Shown here in pieces: positions 1 to 10,496 of a DNA stretch of 64,000 nt. The position numbers and the translations under genes were made by a program. The notes under the pieces were generated by a model. It ran no database searches. It was not told the origin of the DNA and was given only the letters and a program-made list of their open reading frames with translations. Position 1 is the stretch's first letter. Every line of letters starts with the position of its first letter. Source of the DNA: Leptidea sinapis (taxonomy: Eukaryota > Arthropoda > Insecta > Lepidoptera > Pieridae); the NCBI RefSeq assembly GCF_905404315.1, contig NC_066268.1, forward strand, positions 10,020,001 through 10,084,000, read 5' to 3'.

Positions 1-112
1 CTGATTCAATTACATTTATATGCCAGCTAGAAGTGTAGGCAGTAGGTTATATTCCAAGAGTTCCGATTTAAAGTTTTTTAGACAAAATTATCGGTAACAA
101 CAACAAACTTAA

Positions 113-262
113 TTTTTTTATGGAAAAGGAGGACAAACGAGCTGACATGTGTTAAGACCAGAGGGATCACAGGAGCGTTGCCGGCCTTTAAGGAAGGTGT
201 ACGCGCTTTTTTTAAGGTAACCATATCGTATCGGTCCGGAAATACCACACAAGAAGAGAGAG
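113..262 (-). mobile_element. LINE 3' end fragment (family B, Jockey-like)
   Basis: On the minus strand this is the extreme 3' end of a non-LTR retrotransposon, ending in an A-rich tail (T-run on the plus strand). Read on the minus strand it encodes a decayed reverse transcriptase C-terminus of the type FPDRYDMVTLKKARTPSLKAGN, then a short 3' UTR. At least eight other copies of the same 3' end lie in this window (near 8.2, 9.8, 20.7, 31.6, 43.0, 46.9, 51.7 and 62.4 kb). The fragment is 5'-truncated, as is usual for LINE insertions, and cannot be functional. The family assignment rests on the C-terminal protein pattern and is an inference. Confidence 0.75.
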
Positions 263-635
263 AAAATCTGTACATCTTGCATCATTAGCTCCTCTTAAGC
301 AGCATTTTTGTGCAAAATCCTTGGTATTTACTGCGTGGAACTTTTAATTAATATCTCTGGGAACCTGAACGGGAAAGTGAACCATAAATTCATATTACCA
401 GATGTTAAACAAATGAAAAATGTTTTACAACTTAATAGTAAGAAACTATAAATAGTGAATATCCCAGTGTCGTAAGAGGCGAGTGAGAGTTTGGGATTAG
501 AAACACGCTCGTACAGAAAATCAGCGTTAAGTTACAACCTCGCGCGGATATGAGTCGTCATTTCAAGAGAGTGATCAAGTGGATAATCAGTTTCCTCACG
601 GAGCACAGCATACAGGTTAACTACAACACTTTTTT
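263..635. other. Unassigned non-coding stretch
   Basis: AT-rich sequence with no convincing reading frame and no repeat shared with the rest of the window that I could see. No feature called. Confidence 0.5.
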
Positions 636-912
636 TGCATTTTGGAGTCGGTGTCAGCCAAGGTAGGTTTGTAACTGCATACATAGTTATAGGTAAGATG
701 TGCTTCAGTCACACGCGACTTGAGGAAGGGCGCGAGCAGGGCCACGGTTCACGGTTCGGCACACCGATTACAAAAATATCAAAAATCGCAACTAGAATTA
801 TACTAATAAATTACATTGCATAAAAAACGCAATTTTGTTTATAATTTTTAGTGTATATTATATCTATTGTTTTGGAATAGTGTTATTGAAGTCGGTTGTT
901 TCTTTGCAAAAA
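636..912 (+). mobile_element. AACCGACTT-type dispersed repeat, copy 1
   Basis: A repeat of about 275 bp that recurs at 56145-56480. Shared landmarks in order are GGAGTCGGTGTCA, ATACATAGTTATA, a GC-rich core, CGCAACTAGAATTA, then TATCTATTGTTTTGGAATAG and GAAGTCGGTTG at the right end. The 56 kb copy shows that the element is a foldback with a long left arm; here most of the left arm is absent and only the right arm is complete. No coding capacity. It is probably a nonautonomous DNA element; the superfamily is not clear. Confidence 0.65.
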
Positions 913-1088
913 TTTTTTTAGTTAATTCATTTAAGAATCATGTGTATCTTCATCAAAAATTGAAATAGCCCAAATTATGTTGATGTCGGTTTTAAATAAT
1001 ATATTGTAATATTTAGGTTTAGAATTGAATTTGATGACTATTGAGCTAAAGCTTAAAATTCTGTTAGAAAGCTGGTGCTTTCGTATTA

Positions 1089-1289
1089 TCTATATAATAT
1101 ATATAAGAGATTTCCACGTATATAGTCACTCATCACGATATCTCTGGAATCATTAGAGCTAAAGACTTGAAATTTGGTAGGAATATTCTTTTCATCGAGT
1201 AGAGGCCAGCTAAGAACGGATTTTCCAAAATTCCATCCGCAAGATTTTTTTTTTATTATAAACAGAACAACGTCTGTCGGGTCAGCTAG
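1089..1289 (+). mobile_element. Short nonautonomous Helitron-like element
   Basis: Starts TCTATATAATATA after an A and ends GGGTCAGCTAG. Near the 3' end is the hairpin ACAGA-ACAACG-TCTGT, followed about 9-10 nt later by CTAG, which is the arrangement expected of Helitron 3' ends. The same 3' end is seen at 41148 and, diverged, at 4431. Internal text includes ATCACGATATCTCTGG. It has no Rep/helicase coding region, so it would depend on an autonomous element elsewhere. The base after CTAG is A rather than the usual T, which is either divergence or a slightly displaced edge. Confidence 0.8.
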
Positions 1290-2377
1290 ATTTATTACAA
1301 AATCGATAAATTTGAAGAAAGGACCAAATAATGAATTTTGAATCGTGAAGTTTAAGTGATCCATCATCCCCTTTGTGTCATACAAGAATTGCTGTTTCAT
1401 TCAACCAATTATGACTTTTGTGCAAATGATATTCAGGGACACTATGATAAAAAGTTGGAGACTTTTTTTCTGAGACGATGATGTGATATTTCTTCAGAAA
1501 CGATTACAATTCATTCGATAGGGTAAAAGCTTTTGTTTAACCATGATACTCGTATGTTTATTGTTAGCTGATGTTCCTTCACAAAAAAATGCATCAATTA
1601 TTTTGTCGGTAGCAATCGATCTTTGAATAACTGAAATTGCCTTGTAGAAATCGCAAAAAAATAGAATCTTTACGCCTCCATATAATATTAATCTCACTAG
1701 GTAGATCGTATAGTTCAATTGAGTACTTTTAACGTGCGTTTGAGCGCCATCGTGGAGATGGCGATCGTCAAACTCTGGGATGATTATCCCAGGTGATTAT
1801 TTTACTTGGTAATGATTTTTAACGCTGCAGAATGAGCTGTTTAACATCCTTCTAGAAACTATGGTCACTTACTGAGAAGATGCAACTGCTACAGAACTTT
1901 CTAACCTTGCATGAACAGTGTGAAGTTTTGTTCGCGAAGTCCCACTGGTTGCAACGAGAAATAAGTCACTGTTTCCATGATCAAAGGCCTCTATTTACGT
2001 ATACCCCTAGTTATAATGGGTATTCAATAATACATTATTATTTCTAATACACGGCTCTATCTGGCGTTAGAATTCTTAATTTGACTTACCTGTCTTCGAG
2101 AAAAAAACTAGTGATTTGTTATCTATGGCCTCATTTAACTTAACATCGTGATTCTCTGAACTGACACGAATTTGGTAAAAAATGTCTTCTAGCTTTCTTG
2201 TAATTGTTCGATAGAAAACATGTCTAAATAATGATAGCAAGTAATGTGCGTTTCTGAGTTAGAGATGAAGAAATGATTACTGCTTTTCGGAGAGGACTTA
2301 ATCCGAATAATCATAACAGTCAGTCGTTCTTTTATTATAAATCGTGTAACAAATCCAACTTTGCTATTGTATACAGT
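1290..2377. other. Unassigned non-coding stretch
   Basis: No convincing gene. The minus-strand ORFs between 1086 and 1718 partly overlap the Helitron-like element and have no recognisable domain. Two neighbouring hairpins lie at 1745-1792 and are listed separately. Confidence 0.5.
1745..1792. repeat. Two adjacent perfect hairpins
   Basis: CGCCATC at 1745-1751 pairs with GATGGCG at 1757-1763 across a 5-nt loop. CTGGGAT at 1775-1781 pairs with ATCCCAG at 1786-1792 across a 4-nt loop. Two perfect 7-bp stems within 48 bp is unusual for this sequence, but no role can be assigned. Confidence 0.6.
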
Positions 2378-2703
2378 TAATAGTTATTTGTGCAACTGTT
2401 GTGTAATAAGGGGTATTAAAACACAAATGTGGGTTTAACTCGGCTTCGCCTCATATGATAATAGTATCACAGGAGTGTTTTAATACCTAATTATCAACAG
2501 TTGCATACAAGATTTTATCTACACCCATAATATGAATCCTCTATAAAAGATTCTGAAACAGTTAGCTTACTGCTAACATTAAAAAAGCCAGTCCTAGTAA
2601 GCATTGGATGATGTAATGGCTATTAGGATATTGGGTGTTTTAATGTTGGTAATAAGCTATCAGTTTCAGAATGTTTAATAGAAGATTTAAAGCATGGGTG
2701 AAG
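2378..2703. mobile_element. ACACCCAT-TIR DNA element, short copy
   Basis: The right part (about 2521-2703) has inverted ends: ACACCCATAATATG on the left and the complement of AGCATGGGTG on the right. The arms continue through a shared block containing GATTCTGAAACAGTTAGCTTA. Directly to the left (2378-2520) is a palindromic head whose arms contain GGTATTAAAACAC and GTGTTTTAATACC, flanked by GCAACTGTTG and CAACAGTTGC. The same head plus TIR order occurs at 7116-7828, so the two parts move together or were captured together. This copy lacks the ~400 bp interior seen at 7.3-7.7 kb. Confidence 0.7.
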
Positions 2704-4062
2704 ACAAAGGTACATTATTTCTACACTTTATAGATATTATTACATTTTAAAGTTATTGAAAAAATGATTTTTCTTTATTTTATTTCTTTCTTTCAACTAA
2801 GTATCTCTTCTTAAATTTATCCCCACTCTGTGCTCATACTATTTCGTCAATAAACACAGAAACAAGCAATTGTGACAGGTCAACAGAAAACAAGGTCACG
2901 AGAAAGAAACAAGATATTACACGAAATAGTAAGATATTAGATATCGTAAAGGCCGATGGCTATGGCAATGTATGTAAGTGACAGGACAAGAGAATATGTT
3001 GAGAGTTGAAGGAAATACAATCCCGAGACAATTTGTCGAATGTCGCCACCGAGACTATCACTGTGTTTATCAAACTTCTACGGGCATAGATATGACACGT
3101 GACTTGCACAAGCTAATTCTAAATATTGTTTTGTAAGATCAAATTTAGACACATCAAACATTGTTGGTCCGTTTGTGAACGTATTAAAATTTATTTTTGT
3201 AATAAACCGACAAACGTGGTATATTATTTTGATTAAATGTTTCAGCATTTGGTATTTTAAGTTTTTCAACACCAACGTCAATCACTTTTGCGCTCGACAT
3301 TGGAAAGTTGACTTCACAAAGATCTGACAAAATACTCGATAGTACATTAATAGTAATTAAAAGTGAGTTTTTACATTTAAATAAAACACTTTTTAAACGA
3401 TTACGCGTGTAATTGTAACATTGTTTTTACATTAGATTTTTGCGCAAAAGTTACATTTTATTATTATTTTAGTTAACACGACGTTAGGTTTTTTACATTA
3501 TTTATTTGGTACATTAAGTTTATTTATGTGTAACTAATGTGTATACGATAAGCGATTAAAATAATTAGTATCCAGAGTAAGTGTATTGATCGCGTGTCAT
3601 AAAGTGTAATTAATGAACTAACAGAGACAGTCTTCTGAATACTAAAATGTAATGTTATAATAGAATCGATTCACGCAATTAGAATCGTAAATAATTGGTT
3701 CGCCATGGATGAAGGTGTGGTATGGTATTTTATGTGTACCACATATATATGCACGTACTTGGTGGTATGGCAGGCAAATGGAAGAAACGATCTACATGGA
3801 AGTCGTCTGTTCTCCTCTTGCAAGCGGTGTTGATGTGGACTGTATTTTGGAGCACGACACACACTGTATCATCGAATTATTGCAGCGTAATTCACTCGTG
3901 GTGCCGTAGGTAGCGAACAATAAGACAATAACAATCTAGGACTAATCGGGGTCCTAACTAACTATTTGTAGGCTCTGTAGGTCATATAAGTTACTGGCCA
4001 AATCGCAGAACATTGATTTATTCATTCCGCTTGTTTTCATATTTCATTTTTATTTTTCGACT
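2704..4062. other. Unassigned non-coding stretch
   Basis: AT-rich. Overlapping ORFs of 60-70 codons occur on both strands (for example 3078-3281 minus, 3671-3909 both strands), none with a recognisable domain. The ORFs near 3.7-3.9 kb overlap in three frames, which argues for chance. Confidence 0.45.
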
Positions 4063-4431
4063 ATATCTTTATATATATATATATATATATATTTCTTGTG
4101 TGCGTGTGTATGTCACTGAACTCCTACTAAACGGCTGGACCGATTTAGATGATTTTTTTGTGTGTTCCGGTGAATTTCAGATTGGTGTGTGTCTTCAGGT
4201 AGATTTGAGAATGGTTTAGGTTCACAATTGAACTACCTCCTAAACGGCTGGACGGATTTTGATGATTTTTTTGTGTGTTCCAGTGAATTTGATATTGATT
4301 TAGATTCTCAATTCCGTCCATATAATATAATTATCCTGTTCATGTGTACGTTAGTGAACTCCTCCTTACGGCAGGACCGATTTTTCAAATTTAACACGTG
4401 TGTACAGGACAACGTCTGTTGGGTCCACTAG
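4063..4431 (+). mobile_element. Helitron-like element with internal tandem repeats
   Basis: The 3' end GGGTCCACTAG is preceded by ACAGGACAACGTCTGT, a slightly mutated version of the 3' hairpin at 1289 and 41148, and is followed by T. The left side runs through a (TA)n tract (4068-4092), so the 5' edge is approximate. The interior holds three diverged tandem units of about 110-118 bp, at about 4119, 4229 and 4348, each built around AAACGGCTGGACCGATTT and, in the first two, GTGTGTTCC. The two ORFs spanning it (4013-4219 and 4189-4431) are translations of this repeat and are not genes. Confidence 0.7.
4068..4092. repeat. (TA)n microsatellite
   Basis: A run of alternating T and A at the left edge of the Helitron-like element. 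It probably expanded from the TCTATATATA 5' end typical of this family. Confidence 0.8.
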
Positions 4432-4723
4432 TATTACTATATTTATAGATTTAAGTTTTTCAATTGTTAAAATTTAAAAATTATGAATGCTGTGATAGCT
4501 TATAAGTGAATTAACAATTATCCATATTATTATTTTATTTTAAGTTTAAGCGTGTAAAGAGTGTAATTTGTTAGTTGCTCAAATAAATAAACAACTGGTG
4601 CTCCGTGTGTGAACGCAGACTGACTCACGTAGTACCACGGACCATGTGTTCTGAACTGCCTAGATTGCGTATATCCACCTCAATCTCTCCCAGAACCATC
4701 CACTAATGAAAACTGATTAACGA

Positions 4724-4945
4724 TACAAATGATTTGACTTTTCTTTAGTGTTAATTCCGCAAATATTTGTCTTCAAAACAATTCGACACGTGTTTCTCCT
4801 CTACACAAGGCATCCTCAGGACGTGTTGTCTCGTCAAAATCTGGAACGAGACTGAGTTTGAGTCTTGAGTCGGAATTAACACTTAAGAAAACTTAAATCA
4901 TTTGTATACTTATGGATTTCCGCAAAGTAACGCCTAATTCAATAA
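4724..4945. mobile_element. Foldback element, family C, copy 1
   Basis: The left arm begins TACAAATGATTT and contains CTTTAGTGTTAATTCCGC, ACAATTCGACACGTGTTT and GGCATCCTCAGGACGTGTTG. The right arm is shortened here and keeps only the complement of the outer block (GGAATTAACACTTAAG to CATTTGTATA). Outside the right arm is the constant tail TATGGATTTCCGC...CGCCTAATTCAATA, which is present on the same side of the other copies at 21.5, 25.0 and 49.6 kb. Because the tail is not mirrored on the left, the element is asymmetric and not a simple TIR MITE. No protein is encoded. Confidence 0.7.
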
Positions 4946-4954
4946 TTTTTTTTT

Positions 4955-6268
4955 ATGATTAACGATATAAAATTTTAATATTTTTCAAATGCCAGAACTA
5001 TGACCTTTATCTTGTTATCATAAGTTGCAAATAATTATCCTCAACCGAGTCTGATAGCTGATGTACAACGTAAAGCCTTGTTTTTAATAGATATTTATTT
5101 AATAAACAGCTGTATAAAAATCATTCTTAGTAAGAAGGTATGCAATGATATGGTACGTAATGTCAGCAGAGAAAAAATAAACAGGAAAGAGCTATGTTGA
5201 ATATAGTTACACGAAGGGGAGGGGGCTGAAGGAGGGGGCCTTATTTGATATTTATTATGTGGTAAAGGTAACTTTAACATAAATGACATTCTACTGGTTC
5301 CAGTCAAGTGCAAGTTGGTCAATGAATAATACACAACTTTTGAATATCTGCGCCGATGTACATAAGGTTTCGTCATAATATTTTCCTTCACGGTATGTAA
5401 AATAAAAAAATGAAAGACCACTACATGCCAAGGAATAGACAAGTTTAAACTTCAACTACGCCATTATCAATGTGCATCCTTACTTTTAAAGAGAAGACCA
5501 GAAAATCCACCGCCGGACAGAATTGGAACTCGGCGGATCTATAAGAATTTTGAAAATTTAGCTTAAGAAACGATCAAACTCAATCAATATTTGGATCGGA
5601 AACGCGATCAAAATTTGTTAAATTAAAATTCACAATTCAAAAGCTGCAGTGTTAATAAACAAAAGACATCGCATAACTTTTAGTTCACGAACTATTTCGA
5701 AAGTTTATGAAACCGTTTTCGATAGAGCGATATCGTATTTAATCGCGCATTACTCGACCCCTAACGACGAAAGCATGTTCTGCGCCGCCCGAAAAACTTT
5801 TTGCGATAACTCATCGCAGTACGTGTTGCTGCCATTAAAACTTTGACCGGCTCTGAGCGAGCGCGGGTGAACGAAGCGAATAGCAAGCATAAACAATGTG
5901 CTTTGTTGGCACCGTGTACTGTCCGTGAGCTAGCAACGCGAACGGTATAAGCAAGGAACGACCCCAACGTCCATTGCTGACACATATTTATATTTGATGA
6001 GTCTGTATGCGGCGCTCGCTTTACATTAATTAATTTGTAACGTCCCATTACACAAACAGATCCCTTGGAAACCTTACATTATGTATGTACCGTGCCGTGA
6101 CCCCTTACTCCTAACCCCACCTGTCATATACTGAGGCCTTGAAATAAGGCAATGAATGATGTATTCTCGTACCAAGTTAATTATCCTTACTTATACTTAT
6201 ACTTTGCCAACACATGAACAAATTAAATTAAGTGGAATTTAAAAACATTAGATATATCTCTCTATTTG
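4955..6268. other. Unassigned stretch with a CpG-rich block
   Basis: The 115-codon minus ORF at 5095-5442 has no recognisable domain and low-complexity composition. From about 5660 to 6030 the sequence becomes CpG-rich (GAGCGATATCG, ATCGCGCATTACTCGAC, CGACGAAAGC, GAGCGAGCGCGGGTGAACG) and is unlike its flanks. It could be an unclassified repeat or a single-copy regulatory or exonic piece; I cannot tell which. Confidence 0.4.
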
Positions 6269-6385
6269 GAATTTTTAGGGTTTTTCAAGAATCATGAGCG
6301 CCACTGCATTGTAATGGGTAGGGCGTATTAATTACCATGGGCTGAACGTCCTGCTCATCTCGTCCCTTATTTTCATAAAAAAAAA
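6269..6385 (+). mobile_element. 310-bp poly(A) repeat (family A), 3' fragment
   Basis: Only the last third of the family A unit is present: the right arm of the internal hairpin, GCATTGTAATGGGTAGGGCG, the block around CTGAACGTCCTGCTC and the terminal CATAAAAAAAAA. The fragment is 5'-truncated. Family A has ten other copies here, on both strands. Confidence 0.8.
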
Positions 6386-7115
6386 CTCTATTTATATATT
6401 ATATCTAATAAATAATAATATCTCTGTTACTCATTATAATTAGTAGAGGATGCTCAAGTGAATCTTTATGTTATCTCAATTCAGCACAAAACTGTTTTAT
6501 CCTAGAGTACTTATAAAAATAGTGGTATTGTATTTTTTTTTGTTTAAACAGTTTATAAAGCGTTATATGTATTTTCCTTTAAGCACAAAATTACATAAAA
6601 GAAACAATAATTTCTCTGCAATTGCTTGTCCTACAAATAAATTGAAATATTAACCTTGTTATACACTCCTTGACGAGGGTTGATTTACTAAAAATTGAAG
6701 CACATGTTGTAACAAAAATACGTAGACCATTTCTCGCAATATCCAATGCATTCCGTTACTATCTATAAAGAGTTGGATGTATCACACAATACATTGCCAA
6801 AAAATCATTGAATTTCATATGTAAAGGCTCGCAGCGAGTTCGCTAGAGTTATGTATGAGCTACCCGCACCAGTATACTGTGTTACATTTTATTGCAGTTT
6901 CACTGACGTATGGCGCACGTAAATCAATCCGTTCCATCACAAAACGTCACACGTATCGAGAGAGAGTTGTAAATACGACAATAACAGACGAAACCCTGTC
7001 AATATAGAACGTAGTGGCTTCCTGAGTGTACTCACATAGTATGTCGTATTGCGCAAGATGTGAGAGCGCAGTACAATAATAAACAAACTTATCTGACTGA
7101 TATGCGTTGTGATTG
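6386..7115. other. Unassigned non-coding stretch
   Basis: No gene or shared repeat recognised. The ORF at 6468-6653 is low-complexity and not convincing. Confidence 0.45.
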
Positions 7116-7828
7116 TGTCATAGTTATTTATGCAACTGTTGTATAATAAGGGGAATTAAAACACGTATGTGATACACACGGGTGATAATAGTATCACATG
7201 AGTGTTTTAATACCTAATTATCAACAGTTGCATACAAGACTTTATCTACACCCATAATATGAATCCTCTAAAAGATTCTGAAACAGTTAGCTTACTTCTA
7301 ACATTAAAACAGCCAGTCCTAGTAGTAACCTAATATCATCCATGACTGATTAAATACAAATAAATTAAGTATCTATCGATGAAAGAATTATTTATTTTAG
7401 TAGTAATTTGCGGTGTTAAAAATATCTGGCGGTGTGCTGTCAAATCTTGAATCGCTTATTTTTTGTAAACTGTTTTGTGTATAAAAATATCGAAGAAAAA
7501 TGGCGCGGATTCGAATAACCTACTTATTTTCACGGCGCGCGTAGTACTGGTAGTGTGGAACGCGCGTAAACCAAAATGTTCTTTTTTTGAAATTCATACC
7601 ACCATAGATACCACGCATCGAGCAATAAGAATGTGGCTGTCTGTTGAAACACTTTGCGCATGAAGGGATCGAAAAAAAAAACAAAGGAGTGTTGTTATGA
7701 AATTCAGTACAACATTACAACACTCGTTTGGATGATGTATTTGTTATTAGGACATTGGGTGTTTTAATGTTTGCAATAATTAACTGTTTCAGAATCTTTA
7801 ATAGAGGATTTAAAGCATGGATGTAAAT
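7116..7828. mobile_element. ACACCCAT-TIR DNA element, long copy
   Basis: Head: a palindrome with GGAATTAAAACAC and GTGTTTTAATACC arms flanked by GCAACTGTTG and CAACAGTTGC (7116-7248). Then a TIR element starts at ACACCCAT (7249) and ends at AGCATGGATGT (7826). Its ~75 bp arms share GATTCTGAAACAGTTAGCTTA, AACATTAAAAC and, more loosely, the GGACATTGGG region. The interior (about 7330-7725) includes AGAATGTGGCTGTCTGTTGAAAC, which recurs at 31866-32065. The interior ORF at 7475-7663 has no recognisable transposase motif, so this is a nonautonomous element or a badly decayed copy. Confidence 0.7.
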
Positions 7829-8214
7829 AAAATACTATAACTGACATACTTGTATAATCTCAATTACAAAAATAAAAAGTCTGAATATAATGTACTTAAT
7901 GTAACAAACAATTAATTAGAAAAATATATATAACATTAATAGTTACAATTTTAAGCAGAATCTAAATCTCAAAACCTTAAATAATAAAATATGATAACTA
8001 AAATATATTATTAAAAAAGGAGTCTCTTTAGGCAAGGTTCCGAAGATACTGGCAGCGTTCCCCATTTGAATAGCTAGACTAATTCTATGTCTCATACAAT
8101 AGCTTAGTTTTTAACTTACCATATTGTGTCCTCCGCCTGCAATACCTGTATATAAAAATTGCGTTATTTATATTACTTAAATACGCAATTATATATAATA
8201 CTATTCCAATACAG
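7829..8214. other. Unassigned AT-rich stretch
   Basis: No gene. The segment GATACTGGCAGCGTTCC near 8050 resembles the repeat pair at 57815 and 63868 (both contain CTGCCA near CTTGGTAC), so part of it may be LINE 3' UTR. A sequence near 8170-8200 resembles the inner arm of the AACCGACTT repeat. Confidence 0.35.
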
Positions 8215-8690
8215 TAATTTAACAAGCCGGGCCACATTAAAGCACTCTCTGAGCTCATTCCACGCATGGAGTTTTGCTCTCATCTCTGGTCTGGTCGTTA
8301 TGTGACCGCATGCAACGCTGGAATGCTCGAATGGTTGGGGTCTAGTATTCTGCGAACAGCTCATTCACTTGGCAAAGTCGTCATAGACACATCACTTCAT
8401 TGTGTACTCCGAAAGCCTTCAAACGACACGCCACAAACTAGGATATAATCCGCACTGTGTAGCTGTGTGGTATTAAAGTCCACACTTCTATTATCAAGGA
8501 ATTTTTTCCACTAACAACTTTTGAGTATTTTCAGGGCAAATTGGGCACCTTAAAAAAACACGTATACCTTCTTACAAGACTGGCAACCCTCCTGTGGTTC
8601 TTCTGGTGTTTCAAGTGTGTTTGTATGGCGGTGATCACTTACCATTATGTGAATCGTCCGCTCGATTATCCTCCTCTTCGATTTAAATAT
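8215..8690 (+). mobile_element. Degenerate LINE copy (family B, Jockey-like)
   Basis: A diverged plus-strand copy of family B. The segment near 8405-8460 translates to a piece resembling TRHKLGYNPH followed by a VWY-like stretch, matching the part of the RT C-terminal region that reads SKLGYHTHHLDVW in the 62.4 kb copy. Near 8540-8660 comes the GTLKKHVY segment, then the 3' UTR pattern (GGTGATCACTTACC, CGCTCGATTATCCTCC). Frameshifts and substitutions are spread throughout, so it is older than the other copies. ORFs on both strands here are by-products of the repeat. Confidence 0.6.
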
Positions 8691-9820
8691 TACAGTATTT
8701 ATATTTCGCCAGTACTTCTTATTACATTTTTATGTACAGGTATTAAGTACGTAAACAAAAGAAAGTTTAACTCAATTTTAAGATATACATTTTTTTTCAA
8801 GTTAAAAGTTGTTGTCTAAACTTAATTTCTGGCGGCTTCTATATTGAAGCAAATTGATTGATAAAGAGAAGAAAAACCTTTCAAAATTATGGCAAGATTA
8901 GAAGCAAAGTTGTATTAGGCAAATGATATTACATTTTTGGACACTCAAGAAAGTAAAACAATGTTGTTTCAAATATAAATCAGACATTTTATATACTTGT
9001 TGTCCTCGTGATACATTCATCGATTCCTCTATATCAGTGTTCTTTATAGATTTAAATTTGGAATGGTCTTTGCACTCACAACATTTTGCGCCACTTTTAT
9101 TAGTGATCGCATTAACCGAGGTTTGTACAGAATGTTTAGAAAACGCATGACAGAGCAACAAAAATAATCTAAAATATTCCCTCACTAAACTGTTTCCACT
9201 GAACTGGCCGCGGTTATGAACAAACTGTATATAAAACTAGCAGTGAGCAAGTCACAGCATTTACGAGTGTACAGTATATCGCAGCTCTTTGCAATTCATT
9301 TATTTGTATTTCTACCATCTTAAAAATAACTCTAATAGAGTTTCTGTGCTATTTTTTCTACTCATATATATACATTATATTTGACTTCTCTTTTATGCAA
9401 TGCTATGACGACGATAGTACTTGCGATACCCTCCGGAAATCCCTGCTGAATAGACAGTCAAAACGTAGCGTACGTAATAAACAATGAATTATTCACCGCG
9501 TTTTTCAAGGGTGTGGTTTGAAAACATGGTTTTCCTGATTTCCAATTTTCGTCACAAACTGAACTGTGACTCGCAACACGTGTACGCTTCGACTCAAATG
9601 TAAATTTATTAATGTCAGTCAAAAAATTTATGAATATCAAAGTTATATTACCAAATACTACCATTTTGGAAAAGTACAACTTATTGAGTAGAAGCAGCAT
9701 GAACTTAAATTTAATTATAATAGGCACTCTTTTAAAATAATATCTAAAACAGCATCATCATCTAAATAGTTTGAAATGTTTTTGTAGTATTTAACTAACC
9801 GGATATAAGGACTGTACTGG
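8691..9820. other. Unassigned non-coding stretch
   Basis: ORFs of 75-95 codons overlap on opposite strands at 8898-9185 and none shows a domain. No repeat shared with the rest of the window was recognised. Confidence 0.45.
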
Positions 9821-9941
9821 GGTTTAAAGGCCGGCAACGCTCTTATGATTCCTCTGCTGTTGCAAGAGAATGTGGGCGGCGGTGATCACTTAGCACCGGG
9901 TGACCCGTACGCTCGTTTGTCCTCCTATTCCATAAAAAAAA
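9821..9941 (+). mobile_element. LINE 3' end fragment (family B)
   Basis: A short 5'-truncated copy of the family B 3' end: AAAGGCCGGCAACGCTCTTATG, TGTTGCAAGAGAATGTGGGC, GATCACTTAGCACCGGGTGA, CGTACGCTCGTTTG and the terminal CATAAAAAAAA. The ORF starting at 9845 reads out of this fragment into flanking DNA and is not a gene. Confidence 0.8.
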
Positions 9942-10290
9942 GAGGTGAGGAGTGGTACGAAAGAGCAAAGGTGACATTGAGTTGCTTTTCGTTATTTTAT
10001 AATATTTTATCAAAACTTTGTGAAAAACCGGTAGTGGTACTGGACAGTGCTTCTTTTATCTCAGGATTCCACCACAAAGAAATATATTTAAGAATAAATA
10101 AAGAAATAAGCTTATATGAAAAAAAATAAACGAGGTAATGGTGCACTTCTTAAATACATATTAGATTGAAGCTCATAAAAATAATGCATATGAAATTCAC
10201 TTTTGCAAATGTAAAACAAATGTACAAGAAACATCGTCATCACTAACCCTAAGGTTTGTCTAAATCAAAATATAGTATATTTATAATAAT
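9942..10290. other. Unassigned non-coding stretch
   Basis: No gene or recognised repeat. Confidence 0.45.
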
Positions 10291-10496
10291 ACCAGTTGGA
10301 GGCTCCTTTGCACAGGAAGCCGGCTAGATTATGGGTACTACAACGGCGCCTATTTCTACCGTGAAGCAGTAATGTGTAAACATAATTATAATTGGGTTTT
10401 TCAACAATCTAGAAGAAATTGTAATAGGTGGGGCGTATCAATTACAATCAGCTGAACGTCCTGCTAGTCTCATCCCTTATTTTCATAAAAAAAAAA
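10291..10496 (+). mobile_element. 310-bp repeat (family A), internally deleted
   Basis: Begins ACCAGTTGGAGGCTCC, keeps the first ~95 bp and then jumps to the hairpin spacer (TTGGGTTTTTCAA) and the 3' end with a poly(A) tail. The middle third of the family unit is missing, including most of the nested hairpin region. Confidence 0.8.

Noticed and set aside
5095..5442. 115-codon minus-strand ORF, the longest in the window
   Set aside because: Low-complexity hydrophobic/serine-rich translation, no recognisable domain, and no splice or promoter context. Consistent with chance in AT-rich DNA.
8266..8448. Host ORF on the plus strand near 8.3 kb
   Set aside because: Lies inside a degenerate LINE copy; the downstream text matches the RT C-terminal and 3' UTR pattern of family B.
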